From assembly GCF_014284255.1 (NCBI RefSeq), contig NZ_JACOFV010000010.1, positions 62,001 to 126,000 on the forward strand: a stretch of 64,000 nucleotides of DNA. Direction: 5' to 3'. This document shows positions 37,889-46,651 of this stretch, in pieces. Under the pieces are notes generated by a model. That model had not been told where the DNA came from. It worked only from the letters and a program-made list of their open reading frames with translations, and searched no databases. The DNA comes from Cognatundibacterium jejuense. Lineage in GTDB: Bacteria; Pseudomonadota; Gammaproteobacteria; Burkholderiales; Burkholderiaceae_D. The position numbers and the translations under genes are program-made. Position 1 is the first letter of the stretch. The number at the start of each line of letters is the position of its first letter.

Positions 37889-39055
37889 TTAGTCGTCTTT
37901 GAGTACTAATAACAGATTCGCATTGGTGGCTAAAATGCGGTCGTTTCCTACCATTAACATCGAGGACAACGCATCTCGTAAATGGCGGCTCATACTGAAT
38001 TTATTATCGTTTTTGTAGGCCAGAATGCCGCAAATCGATAAGGCTTTAATGACGATCTGTGGCAAGGCCTGGGTTGCATCTACTTTGAGATTATTCATTT
38101 TGAGTGAATAGCCGATGGAGGACAAAACACCGTCGGCTGCGTCTTCAGCTGCGGCCAATTCTTCGTATTCTGTCAGGCAGGCTTTGACTGAGGTACGCAA
38201 GCTTTGCAACATGCTGACGAGTTCAGCTAAACGTAAAGCGGTCGGTGGCACTGTGCCCGGGTTGGCACGCGCCTGACCACGGACAAAAGCACGTGCTTTG
38301 TTGACGGCGGCGGCTGCGCAGCCAGTCCAGCATCCACCCCACAATAAGTGGGAAACTGGAACGACTGTTTGTGCTGACATATCGCCAAAATGGGCTTCCA
38401 TGATTTGCGCAACATCGCCACTGGAAGTCATCAGGAATGGTGGGCTGCAAGTACCGCGCATACCCATGGTATCCCAATTGCCTTTTTGTGCGAGTGTGTA
38501 ATCGGCTTTGCGTACGAGAATTAAAGACTGATCACTATTGGCCGCATCTGGTGCACGACGTGCAGTGACCAACAAATCATCTGCCTGCGCGCCGTAAGAA
38601 ATGGTGGTCGCATCTTTGACCAATTTGAAGCGTGAGCCCTCAATTTCCACGGCGCATTGGCTACGGCGCATTTCACCACCAACGCCGACTTCTGAGGTGA
38701 CAGAGGCGATCAGATATTGATGCTGAACCAGTTCCTGCAAATAATTGCGGTACCAGGGATGATTCACTGCATGTTTGACGATGGTAATGACCTGAATTTG
38801 GTGCATCGCGAAAATCATCGCAGTCGCTGCACATTGGCGCGCCAGAATATCGCAGATTTCCACCAACTCACTCAGGCTGGCACCTGCGCCGCCCAGCTCA
38901 ACCGGGACATAGGCACTCAACAATTTTTCTTGCTTTAAAGCGTTTACCGCTTCGATTGGGAAACGTGCTGCTTTATCGACCGCGTCAGCATGTGGCGCGG
39001 CAAATTCCAGTGCGACCACACGTGCGGAAGTGAGTAGGGGGGAATCGGTTTTCAT
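37889..39055 (-). CDS. Acyl-CoA dehydrogenase-like flavoprotein lacking the catalytic glutamate
   Basis: This 388-residue protein has the acyl-CoA dehydrogenase fold: N-terminal helices (PVELGGAGASLSELVEICDI), the beta domain (LIASVTSEVGVGGEMRRSQC, NWDTMGMRGTCSPPF) and C-terminal helices. Aligning RDALSSMLMVGNDRI with the usual RDARILTIYEGTSEI puts Val369 where classical enzymes carry the base glutamate. It may therefore be a flavin-dependent oxygenase or hydroxylase like other glutamate-less members, or use another base. Its substrate is probably an aminoacyl group on the adjacent carrier protein, since ligase and carrier genes flank it (17 bases and 1 base away). Confidence 0.88.
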   Translation of the reverse strand: MKTDSPLLTSARVVALEFAAPHADAVDKAARFPIEAVNALKQEKLLSAYVPVELGGAGASLSELVEICDILARQCAATAMIFAMHQIQVITIVKHAVNHPWYRNYLQELVQHQYLIASVTSEVGVGGEMRRSQCAVEIEGSRFKLVKDATTISYGAQADDLLVTARRAPDAANSDQSLILVRKADYTLAQKGNWDTMGMRGTCSPPFLMTSSGDVAQIMEAHFGDMSAQTVVPVSHLLWGGCWTGCAAAAVNKARAFVRGQARANPGTVPPTALRLAELVSMLQSLRTSVKACLTEYEELAAAEDAADGVLSSIGYSLKMNNLKVDATQALPQIVIKALSICGILAYKNDNKFSMSRHLRDALSSMLMVGNDRILATNANLLLVLKDD

Positions 39056-39056
39056 A

Positions 39057-39296
39057 TCAGGCAGTCAGTTCTTCAATGGCAGCGTTGATCGCATTAATAC
39101 TTTCAAAGACGCTACGTTTTAACATGCGATCTGGAAACTCCAGATCAAATGTATCTTCCAAAGCCAGCATGACATTCACACTTGCGTGGGAGGTCATGCC
39201 GGCTTCATACAAATCTGCGTCGTCAGCCAAACTGTCGATGTCGGTGGAAAATTTGCCATGTTCCTTTAATACCTGACGAATTTGTTCTTTGCTCAT
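39057..39296 (-). CDS. Acyl/aminoacyl carrier protein
   Basis: This 79-residue acidic carrier protein starts at the ATG at 39296; the longer frame upstream overlaps acpS and is unlikely. It is all-helical, with the phosphopantetheine serine probably Ser36 in LYEAGMTSHASVNVM, where the usual DSL reads TSH, as in carrier proteins paired with amino acid:carrier ligases. LEDTFDLEFPDRMLKRSVFE is the standard helix III end. Its stop is one base before the start of the acyl-CoA dehydrogenase homologue. It should be loaded by the ligase at 36960 after activation by the AcpS-like enzyme upstream. Confidence 0.9.
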   Translation of the reverse strand: MSKEQIRQVLKEHGKFSTDIDSLADDADLYEAGMTSHASVNVMLALEDTFDLEFPDRMLKRSVFESINAINAAIEELTA

Positions 39297-39351
39297 AAAA
39301 GTCTTTCGATTGCTATATGGAATTGGAGAAGTAAGGTTTTTGTGATGTTGT

Positions 39352-39768
39352 TTAGTTTCTGACAGAGATTCTGTTTGTTTTTTTGCCGCCAAATGTTGAT
39401 GTTGCGATGACAGTTGCAATCGCATATTCATGTTCATGACTGAGGCTTAGCACGTAATCGTCAAGACCAGCAACGCGTGCCAATATCTGCGCCTCGCGAT
39501 GTAGGCGTAAGCCCGGGCTGCCGTTGGTACGACGCACAACCTCGATTGAATTCCAAGAGAGCGCCGTATCTTTGTTCAGTCCTAATATTTTCATGGTTGC
39601 TTCTTTAGCAGCGACTCTTGCCGCCAGGCTGGGATAGTTTCGTTGCTGCGCAGAGTGACAGTCCTGCAATTCTTGTTCACTGAACATGCGGCGCAAATAG
39701 CGGTCACCGAATTGCAGTATAGAGCGCTCAATTTCAGGAATCCAGACCAAATCTGTTCCCAAACACAT
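39352..39768 (-). CDS. 4'-phosphopantetheinyl transferase, AcpS type
   Basis: The enzyme transfers phosphopantetheine from CoA to the carrier serine. The 138-residue protein has MCLGTDLVWIPEIERSIL (magnesium-binding aspartate), RRMFSEQELQDC, LAARVAAKEATMKILGL (the K-E-A motif) and YVLSLSHEHEYAIATVI. AAGGAAG precedes the ATG at 39768, so I dropped the 42-codon upstream extension. It is the first gene of the operon with the carrier protein 55 bases downstream. This is probably a dedicated enzyme, as the housekeeping acpS normally lies with pdxJ and rnc in proteobacteria. Confidence 0.9.
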   Translation of the reverse strand: MCLGTDLVWIPEIERSILQFGDRYLRRMFSEQELQDCHSAQQRNYPSLAARVAAKEATMKILGLNKDTALSWNSIEVVRRTNGSPGLRLHREAQILARVAGLDDYVLSLSHEHEYAIATVIATSTFGGKKTNRISVRN

Positions 39769-40154
39769 GAAGCTTCCTTTACGAGTTTTTTTTGCAAGAT
39801 GCTGACGCATCTTAAAATGGGGAAACGCCGGGTTACACGTCATGAGCAGTAATATTTGCTTACAATTAAGTCCATTAGAATAGCCGAATGCCAACTTTTC
39901 GGCGTTAAAAAACGTTAAGTTTTTTGCTTATTTTAAGAATATTTTGTGAATACTTTATGAAAAATTTCCGAGTGGAAATTTCTTCTTCATAATTATCAGG
40001 AAATAATAGACAGTGCTGACGTGACGATTTTGATTTACGGCAATTTTTGGGGTTGAGTAACCTCGATGGAATTACTTTTGTCTGGTGGTTCTGACGGGTT
40101 GCAACCCGCCACCTTGATGGCCCGTATGTTCTCGATATATGCAACTGGATGCGA
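39769..40154. other. AT-rich promoter region of the carrier-protein operon with hairpin repeat copy B
   Basis: No gene is visible. At 40095-40108 lies the perfect palindrome CGGGTTGCAACCCG, flanked by GGTGG (40084-40088) and CCACC (40109-40113). It is related to the element at 6925-6950. The AT-rich bases between about 39900 and 40030 should carry the promoter of the operon that runs down to 31541. Confidence 0.5.
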
Positions 40155-40934
40155 TTAATCAGCCATCCACGCCTTCAAACCATTCACCCATTTGGCTGCT
40201 GGTAATTTCATGGAGAGTCTGATTTCTGTCGCGCGTTCGTAGAGCGCTTCAAAATCGACGGAGGGGGCTTGCTTAAAAGCGATGGCTACCGTGTTGGCAT
40301 CATGTACCATCGGTAACCAGACCACGGCATCAAAGGCGGCTTCTAAGGCTTCAATATTGGCGTTGCAGTTGGCTTCGTAATTGTCAGGATTGCCGAACAA
40401 ATTGACGGTGAGCATGCCATCGTCTTTCAGGCAATCGGCACAGGCTCGATAAAATGCCGGGCTGCTTAATGCTGGTGCTTCGGCGGCGGCATCGTATAAA
40501 TCAACTTGTAAAATATCGAGCTGATGGTGGTTGTTGCTGTCGCAGACAAATTCCATGGCGTCCATTTCCAACACCTGCAAGCGCTCATCGTTGGGTGGTA
40601 GTTTGAAATGTTCGTGACAAGCTTTTATCACGTGGGGATTGAGTTCAATCGCCGTCACTTTGGCCTGTGAGAACTGACGGTAACAAAACTTGGTTAAGGA
40701 CGCAGCGCCAAGCCCCAGTTGCGCGATATGTTGCGGATTTTTTTTAAACAGCAACCACATCATCATTTGCTGCACGTATTCGAGTTCGATCTGGTCTGGC
40801 ATGGCCAGACGCATAGACCCCTGAATTGCGTCGGAAGATAAATGCAAATTACGCACCCCGATAAATTCTGAAATACTGACTTCAGGGTGCGTTTGCGTAG
40901 TTTGCAGGGCGCGATACATCTCTATCGGTTTCAC
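40155..40934 (-). CDS. Spermidine synthase-like protein (putative methyltransferase fold)
   Basis: This 259-residue Rossmann-fold protein of the spermine/spermidine synthase family has HIAQLGLGAASLTKFCYRQF (cofactor loop), VTAIELNPHVIKACHEHF, LQVLEMDAMEFV and ILQVDLYDAAAEAPALSSPA with AFYRAC. Known spermidine synthases have a fuller N-terminal domain; relatives of this type often have unknown activity, so I do not assign speE. It starts at GTG overlapping the GST stop (GTGA), with GAGGTG ahead. It is the last gene of the moeB-GST operon. Confidence 0.8.
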   Translation of the reverse strand: MKPIEMYRALQTTQTHPEVSISEFIGVRNLHLSSDAIQGSMRLAMPDQIELEYVQQMMMWLLFKKNPQHIAQLGLGAASLTKFCYRQFSQAKVTAIELNPHVIKACHEHFKLPPNDERLQVLEMDAMEFVCDSNNHHQLDILQVDLYDAAAEAPALSSPAFYRACADCLKDDGMLTVNLFGNPDNYEANCNANIEALEAAFDAVVWLPMVHDANTVAIAFKQAPSVDFEALYERATEIRLSMKLPAAKWVNGLKAWMAD

Positions 40935-41578
40935 TCCGGTTTCACCTCAGGCCAAGTGCTCAGTGCTTCGATAGCGTGCATTTTTTTCCAGCTAGGACGA
41001 CTTGTAACCAGATGGGTCAGCTCGTTCAAGGCAGGCCATTCGGTGGCGGGTTTGGGCATATTGCGAGACCAGCGCATTAACATGGTCAGAAATAAATCAG
41101 CGGCAGAAAATTGTTCACCGAGCAGATATGGTCCATTCTTGTTCAGATGCGTTTCCAGATGTGACCAGATGGTTTCTATCTTATGTTGTAAGGCCAGACG
41201 CACAGGTTCCGGATGTTCGGTATAGCCAAGGTCACCAGGATAAAACCAGAAACGGAAAGTCGATTGTAAATCGTTGCTCAGATAGACTAGCCATTGCCGC
41301 CACAGGTCGTGTTCTGTACTGCCCGCAGCGGGGACGAGCCCGGCTTCAGGATGGCGTTCTGCTAACATCATCAACAACGCAGCTGATTCGATATACGCCT
41401 TGCCATCGATGACAAGGGTAGGAACTACCCCATTAGGGTTCAGCGCCAGATAAGCGGCATCTTTTTGCTGTCTGGTCTCAAAATCAACCAGTTTGAGTTC
41501 ATGTTCAGCACCAATTTCTAACAAAGCCAGATGAACTACCATGCTGGCGGTACTGGGACAATAGTAAAGTGTGTACAT
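40931..41578 (-). CDS. Glutathione S-transferase
   Basis: This 215-residue soluble GST has an N-terminal thioredoxin-like domain (MYTLYYCPSTASMVVHLALL, NPNGVVPTLVIDGKAYIESA with the cis-proline) and a helical C-terminal domain (KNGPYLLGEQFSAADLFLTM). The catalytic residue is probably the serine or cysteine in YYCPSTAS. The substrate is not readable. It starts right after the MoeB stop and overlaps the next gene, making a tight three-gene unit. Confidence 0.9.
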   Translation of the reverse strand: MYTLYYCPSTASMVVHLALLEIGAEHELKLVDFETRQQKDAAYLALNPNGVVPTLVIDGKAYIESAALLMMLAERHPEAGLVPAAGSTEHDLWRQWLVYLSNDLQSTFRFWFYPGDLGYTEHPEPVRLALQHKIETIWSHLETHLNKNGPYLLGEQFSAADLFLTMLMRWSRNMPKPATEWPALNELTHLVTSRPSWKKMHAIEALSTWPEVKPE

Positions 41579-42352
41579 TTAATGTGCCTGATGGGTTAAG
41601 TTAGGTGAACCACTGCAAACCGGACAAGCCGGATTTTTTTGAATTCCTATCGTTGTCCATTCCATGTGCATGGCGTCGAGCATGAGCAAACGTCCTTTGA
41701 GCGATTCGCCGATGTGCATGATCAGCTTCAGTGCTTCAGCGGCTTGCATGGTACCGATAATTCCAACCAATGGCGCAAAGACACCCATGCTGGAGCACAG
41801 CACTTCTTCAAATTGTGCTTTAGGGGGGAATAAACAGGCATAACATGGGGCATTGCGATCGCGTTGATCAAACACGCTGATCTGTCCATCAAAACCGATG
41901 GCTGCACCTGAAACTAAGGGCACTGCATACTTTACACATGCCGCATTGACCGCATGGCGCGTAACAAAATTGTCACAGCAATCGAGCACGATGTCGGCCG
42001 CGTGGACTAATTCTTCGAGCCTCTGATCTTGCGCCCGTTCTTGCAAGGGGATAACGATAATTTCCGGGTTGATCTGTTGCAGACTTTGTTGTCCCGAGAT
42101 CACCTTAGCCAAACCGACGCGATCCGTCGTATGCAAAATTTGGCGTTGCAAATTGGTCAGATCGACCGTGTCATTATCAACCAGCGTCATGTGACCGACC
42201 CCGGCGCTCGCCAGATACAGTGCCGCTGGCGAGCCTAAACCACCGGCACCGATGATCAACACGCGGGCCGCATTGATTTTTTCTTGCCCCTCAATGCCGA
42301 TCTGTTCTAGCAAAATGTGGCGGGAATAACGGAGAAGTTGATTATCGTTCAT
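41579..42352 (-). CDS. moeB: Molybdopterin-synthase adenylyltransferase MoeB / ThiF family
   Basis: The protein adenylates the C-terminal glycine of a small sulfur carrier (MoaD or ThiS). The 257-residue sequence has RVLIIGAGGLGSPAALYLAS (nucleotide binding), TLVDNDTVDLTNLQRQILHT, VLDCCDNFVTRHAVN and the zinc cysteines CYACLFPP and CPVCSG near the end. MoeB and ThiF cannot be told apart without genome context; MoeB is the common call. A strong terminator of ctpA lies upstream, so it should have its own promoter in 42353-42420. Confidence 0.9.
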   Translation of the reverse strand: MNDNQLLRYSRHILLEQIGIEGQEKINAARVLIIGAGGLGSPAALYLASAGVGHMTLVDNDTVDLTNLQRQILHTTDRVGLAKVISGQQSLQQINPEIIVIPLQERAQDQRLEELVHAADIVLDCCDNFVTRHAVNAACVKYAVPLVSGAAIGFDGQISVFDQRDRNAPCYACLFPPKAQFEEVLCSSMGVFAPLVGIIGTMQAAEALKLIMHIGESLKGRLLMLDAMHMEWTTIGIQKNPACPVCSGSPNLTHQAH

Positions 42353-42419
42353 CAGGCTTAGCGGCAGAAAATATCAAGATTCAGTCAAAGTGTAGTTGAA
42401 GTTTGCACACTGATCATCG

Positions 42420-42447
42420 TAAAAAAAGGCCGCTGGTCGCGGCCTTT
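42420..42447 (-). terminator. Terminator of the ctpA transcription unit
   Basis: AAAGGCCGC (42425-42433) and GCGGCCTTT (42439-42447) form a perfect 9-base stem with a 5-base loop. On the reverse strand it is followed by a run of T. It lies 18 bases after the ctpA stop. Confidence 0.92.
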
Positions 42448-42464
42448 AGCAGGATCACTGATGC

Positions 42465-43940
42465 TTATTTTTTCTTGTCCGACTTATCTGCTTTGTCAGC
42501 CTTCTCAGCCTTCTCAGACTTATCGCCGCCTTCTTTATTTTCGTGAACGTCTTTTGGCTCTGTGACCTTGACTGGCAAGCCTTTCAGATGGTTCAGCGCT
42601 TGCGCTAACTGATAGTCATCTTTGCTACCGTATTCTAAAGGCTTACTTTTCTTCGCCAGGGCAATCAGGCGTTGCTCTTCTTCCAGTTCATCGACTTTTG
42701 GGCGAGTCGATTCAGCTTCTTTATCGTTGCTCAGATGCTTTTGCAAATCGGATTCACGGGTACGCAAACTATTGAAGCCATCGCCATCTGCTGTTTCTTC
42801 GACATTAAAATCAGGCACGATACCTTTCGCCTGAATGGAGCGACCGTTTGGCGTGTAGTAGCGTGCGGTGGTCAATTTAACTGCGGTATCAGCAGAAATT
42901 TGGCGGATAGTCTGTACTGAGCCCTTACCAAAGCTCTGTGTGCCAATGATTGTGGCACGTTTGTAATCTTGCAGAGCACCAGCAACAATTTCTGAAGCGG
43001 AGGCAGAACCGGTATTGACCAGCACTACCATTGGCACGTTTTTTACGGCTTCCGGCAATTTTGCTAAAGGATCGCCAGAGACTCGACCAGAATAAAATTC
43101 ACGTTTGGCGTAGAACGTGGCTTTGGAATCAGGCAATTGACCATTGGTTGAAACAACAGGCACATCTTTTGGCAAAAATGCGGCAGCAACACCGACTGCG
43201 CCTGGTAACACGCCACCTGGATCGTTACGCAAATCCAGCACCAAGCCTTTGATAGAAGGATCCTGGGCGTACAACGTCTGGATTTTTTTCGCCATATCTT
43301 CAACGGTCGGCTCCTGGAATTGCGAAATACGCAACCATGCATAACCAGGTTCGACCATTTTTGCTTTAACGCTCTGTTGTTTGATCAACTCACGTGTGAT
43401 CGTCACCACGATGGGTTTGTCTTCGTTTTTGCGGGCAATCGTCAGGGTGATCTTGGTGTTTGGCTCGCCGCGCATTTTTTTAACTGCGTCGTCGAGTGTC
43501 AAACCTTTGACGGGAACTGAATCAAGGCGGGTGATCAGATCGCCTGGTTTTAAACCAGCACGATAGGCAGGTGAATCTTCGATAGGAGAGATGATTTTAA
43601 CGTAGCCATCTTCCATGCCGACTTCAATACCCAAGCCGACGAATTTGCCCTGCGTACCTTCTTTGAGTTCTTTGAAGGCTTTTTTATCAAGGTAGGCTGA
43701 ATGAGGATCCAATGAGCCGACCATGCCTGAAATGGCTTCGGAAAGCAATTTGCTGTCATCGACAGGTTCTACGTAGTCTGATTTGATCAGACCGAACACG
43801 TCTGCCAACTGGCGCAGCTCTTCAACCGGGAGTGGGCTGGCAGCATTTTTTTGTGCCATTGCTGAAAATTGCATGGATGCTGCCACGCCAGCGACCATGC
43901 CCAGGCCGATTAAACTAAAATTCTTAAATTTGCTGCCCAT
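42465..43940 (-). CDS. ctpA: S41-family C-terminal processing peptidase
   Basis: This 491-residue periplasmic protease has an N-terminal signal or anchor (SLIGLGMVAGVAASMQFSAM), a PDZ domain (about residues 90-170, VGLGIEVGMEDGYVKI, AGLKPGDLITRLDSVPVKGL) and the S41 domain with the catalytic serine in NTGSASASEIVAGALQD and lysine in IGTQSFGKGSVQTI. The tail is very lysine-, aspartate- and glutamate-rich (KEGGDKSEKAEKADKADK). It processes envelope proteins and peptidoglycan hydrolases. It follows envC by 14 bases and gpmA beyond, a common Burkholderiales order. Confidence 0.93.
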   Translation of the reverse strand: MGSKFKNFSLIGLGMVAGVAASMQFSAMAQKNAASPLPVEELRQLADVFGLIKSDYVEPVDDSKLLSEAISGMVGSLDPHSAYLDKKAFKELKEGTQGKFVGLGIEVGMEDGYVKIISPIEDSPAYRAGLKPGDLITRLDSVPVKGLTLDDAVKKMRGEPNTKITLTIARKNEDKPIVVTITRELIKQQSVKAKMVEPGYAWLRISQFQEPTVEDMAKKIQTLYAQDPSIKGLVLDLRNDPGGVLPGAVGVAAAFLPKDVPVVSTNGQLPDSKATFYAKREFYSGRVSGDPLAKLPEAVKNVPMVVLVNTGSASASEIVAGALQDYKRATIIGTQSFGKGSVQTIRQISADTAVKLTTARYYTPNGRSIQAKGIVPDFNVEETADGDGFNSLRTRESDLQKHLSNDKEAESTRPKVDELEEEQRLIALAKKSKPLEYGSKDDYQLAQALNHLKGLPVKVTEPKDVHENKEGGDKSEKAEKADKADKSDKKK

Positions 43941-43954
43941 GTTTCACCTAAAGC

Positions 43955-45334
43955 CTATTTAACGACGATCCAGTTTAGTGGATCAAATACCCGTCCCTGA
44001 TGACGGATTTCAAAGTATAAACCTGATTGCTCATTACCGCCGCTGTTTCCGGCGCTGGCGATGATATCGCCAGTCTTTACCGTGTCGCCTACATGTTTCA
44101 ACACGGCCTGATTATTACTATACAAACTCCAGTATTGGTCGCCATGGTCAACAATAACCATGTTGCCGTAACCTTTATACCAATCTGCAAAAATTACTTT
44201 GCCGCTGGCGATGGCCTTTATCTCTGTGCCTTCAGCAGCCTTGATAAACAAGCCTTTCCAGCTCGGCCCATCTCCGCGCTTAGTGCCAAAACGTGCGAGA
44301 ATTTCACCTTTTACAGGCAAGTGCAATTGGCCTTTTAAACGATCAAACTCGCCGGAAGCCGTGGTTTCCACCCTGTTTTTCTTCGGTGGCTCATCCGCGT
44401 CGATCGCATTTGGATTGCTCGCATTATTACTTGCACTTTTGATCGGTGCCGGTTTTTTACCTGTTTTTTTATCGTTTGCAGCTTGTTCAGCTAACCTTGC
44501 CTTTTCTTTTTGTGCAGCTGCAATGCGTTCTTGCCTTTGTTTTTCTTCCTGTTCAGCGCGTGCTTTATCCGCTTTTGCCTGCTCTTCAATTAATTGATTC
44601 AAGCGTGAGACAAGATTACTCAGCCTTTGTTCATCTTTTTGCAGATTATCTGCCTGTTTTTTTTGTGCATATAGTTTGTCTGATAATTGACTGACTAACG
44701 CAGCATGTTTTTTCTTTTGTTTTTCTAAATCTTCTTTGTGTTGCTTTTGTTCTTCAGCAATATCATCCAGATCCGCTTTAGCATCTTGCGCTTCCTGGGT
44801 GTTTTTTTCTACAGCTTGCAAGCTACTACGCAAACTTTCTATCATTTTTGCTTGTGTTTGCGACACATAGCCCATGTATTGCAAGTCGCGATTGATGCGA
44901 TTAGGGTTATCGCCCGAGAGCAACAATTTGATGCGATCGCTGTCACCACGCATATATTGGCTGCGCAGGAACGCTGAGAGCTGCGTTTTTTGCTTTTCTA
45001 CCTGGGTTTTGAGCGCCAGTTGTTGCTCTAGCAATTGCTTGAGTTTGTCTTCAGTCTGAATTTGTTCGTCCTGCAAGTCGCGCAAAGAACGATCTGCCTC
45101 TGATATTGCTTGTTCCGATTCTGCCAGTGCATCGTTGGCGTGGTCTTTTGCATTTTCGGTTTTGTTGATATCGGTCTTGAGGGCTTTTAATTTTTGTTGT
45201 AATTCTGCACGTGCGGCTTCTGCCTGGGTCTTTTGCTGGGTGCGCGCATTACTAGCGGCAAGACTCAGGCAGGCTGTGCCGCCAAACGACAGGCACAGCA
45301 GGGCAGAACACAATAATCGGGTCGATTTTTGCAT
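43955..45334 (-). CDS. envC: EnvC-like murein hydrolase activator
   Basis: EnvC activates the amidases AmiA and AmiB at the division septum. The 459-residue protein has a signal peptide, a long coiled coil (about residues 30-260, rich in K, Q, E and A), a linker with KKTGKKPAPIKSA and a C-terminal LytM/M23 fold (about 340-455, GDGPSWKGLFIKAAEGTEIK, GYGNMVIVDHGDQYWSLYSN). Zinc ligands of active M23 enzymes are missing: LYFEIRH replaces the HxH site. It is thus an activator, not a hydrolase. ATG 45334 follows a TTG that would add one residue. Confidence 0.9.
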   Translation of the reverse strand: MQKSTRLLCSALLCLSFGGTACLSLAASNARTQQKTQAEAARAELQQKLKALKTDINKTENAKDHANDALAESEQAISEADRSLRDLQDEQIQTEDKLKQLLEQQLALKTQVEKQKTQLSAFLRSQYMRGDSDRIKLLLSGDNPNRINRDLQYMGYVSQTQAKMIESLRSSLQAVEKNTQEAQDAKADLDDIAEEQKQHKEDLEKQKKKHAALVSQLSDKLYAQKKQADNLQKDEQRLSNLVSRLNQLIEEQAKADKARAEQEEKQRQERIAAAQKEKARLAEQAANDKKTGKKPAPIKSASNNASNPNAIDADEPPKKNRVETTASGEFDRLKGQLHLPVKGEILARFGTKRGDGPSWKGLFIKAAEGTEIKAIASGKVIFADWYKGYGNMVIVDHGDQYWSLYSNNQAVLKHVGDTVKTGDIIASAGNSGGNEQSGLYFEIRHQGRVFDPLNWIVVK

Positions 45335-45340
45335 CAAGGT

Positions 45341-46087
45341 TTATTTAGCTTTGCCTTGGCTGGCAACTGCTTTCAACGCCGCATCAATGGCTGCCTGATC
45401 ACCGAGATAGTAATGTTTGATCGGTTTTAGATCGGCATCGAGTTCATAGACCAATGGCTGACCATTCGGGATATTGAGGTTAACGATATCCTCGTCGCTG
45501 ATGCCATCAAGCATTTTGATCAGGGCGCGCAGACTATTGCCGTGTGCCGACACCAATACACGTTTGCCAGAGCGTATTGCTGGTGCAATGCTGTCTTCCC
45601 ATGCTGGCATAACGCGTGCAACGGTGTCTTTCAGACATTCTGTGACCGGGATTTGGGCGCGATCCAGACCTGCATAGCGTGGGTCTTTGTAAGAGGTGCG
45701 GTCATCGTCTTCTGCCAATGGGTTTGGCGGTGTGTCATAGCTACGGCGCCATACCAAAACCTGTTCATCACCGTATTTGGCGGCAGTTTCTGCTTTATTC
45801 AGGCCTTGCAGTGCGCCATAGTGACGTTCGTTTAAACGCCAGTCGTGTACTACTGGTAACCACATCAGATCCATCTCATCGAGGGTGCCCCAGATGGTAC
45901 GGATCGCCCGTTTGAGTACCGAAGTGTAGGCAACATCAAAGCTAAAACCTGCTTCTTTGAGTAATTTTCCGGCTTGGGTGGCTTCAGCAACGCCTTTCGG
46001 GGTCAGATCAACATCGGTCCAGCCGGTGAAGCGGTTATCGAGGTTCCAGGTAGATTCGCCGTGGCGCATTAAAACGATTTTGTACAT
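45341..46087 (-). CDS. gpmA: 2,3-bisphosphoglycerate-dependent phosphoglycerate mutase
   Basis: The glycolytic enzyme interconverts 3- and 2-phosphoglycerate. The 248-residue protein has [20 protein letters not shown] with the phosphohistidine, [49 protein letters not shown] and [12 protein letters not shown]. Length and motifs are fully normal. It heads a reverse-strand unit with envC (6 bases) and ctpA (14 bases). Confidence 0.97.
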   Translation of the reverse strand: MYKIVLMRHGESTWNLDNRFTGWTDVDLTPKGVAEATQAGKLLKEAGFSFDVAYTSVLKRAIRTIWGTLDEMDLMWLPVVHDWRLNERHYGALQGLNKAETAAKYGDEQVLVWRRSYDTPPNPLAEDDDRTSYKDPRYAGLDRAQIPVTECLKDTVARVMPAWEDSIAPAIRSGKRVLVSAHGNSLRALIKMLDGISDEDIVNLNIPNGQPLVYELDADLKPIKHYYLGDQAAIDAALKAVASQGKAK

Positions 46088-46235
46088 GATGGAGTAGTAT
46101 TGTCGTGGTTAGTATTCGTTAAAAAAAGCCGTTCACATACTTGTATTTTTGCATTAAAGCTTTAAGTAATATGTGTCATCAGCATCTATTTTATAATGAC
46201 GGGCTTCTTATAACCATTTTTACTACTGGAAACCT

Positions 46236-46637
46236 GTGAAATTCATTCTTGATAATATTTTTCTGATCGGTATTGCCCTGATTTCTGGTGGTGCTTTGCT
46301 GTTCCCGATGTTGCAACGTCGTGGCGCCAAAGTGTCGCAATTCCAGGCAACCCAATATATGAATCAGAGTAAAACCCTGGTGTTAGACGTGCGTAACGCG
46401 GAAGAATTTGCTGCAGGGCATTTGCCGAATGCAAAAAATATTCCGTTGGCAGACCTCAATAATCGTATAAAAGAAATCGAAAAGTCTAAAAATACGGTGG
46501 TGATTACGGTCTGTGCACAAGGTGTACGATCTGCGAATGCGGCTGCGCTGTTAAGCAAAGCCGGTTTTACCCAGGTGTTTAGCCTGGAAGGTGGCACAGA
46601 AGCCTGGAAAACCCAGGGCATGCCCATTGTTAAATAA
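46236..46637 (+). CDS. Membrane-anchored rhodanese-like protein
   Basis: This 133-residue protein starts at GTG with a GGA a few bases upstream. It has an N-terminal membrane span (NIFLIGIALISGGALLFPML) and a rhodanese domain with the active-site cysteine loop VVITVCAQGVRSANAAALLS and KAGFTQVFSLEGGTEAWKTQ. It may transfer sulfane sulfur or act as a redox sensor. It lies 14 bases upstream of grxC, as in many Burkholderiales, where the pair precedes secB. Confidence 0.9.
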   Translation: MKFILDNIFLIGIALISGGALLFPMLQRRGAKVSQFQATQYMNQSKTLVLDVRNAEEFAAGHLPNAKNIPLADLNNRIKEIEKSKNTVVITVCAQGVRSANAAALLSKAGFTQVFSLEGGTEAWKTQGMPIVK

Positions 46638-46651
46638 GTAGGAGTAAAGAA

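Noticed and set aside
31541-39768. Standard nonribosomal peptide or polyketide cluster
   Set aside because: There are no adenylation, condensation or ketosynthase domains. The activation enzyme is a synthetase-like ligase, so the operon is a different kind of carrier-protein pathway.
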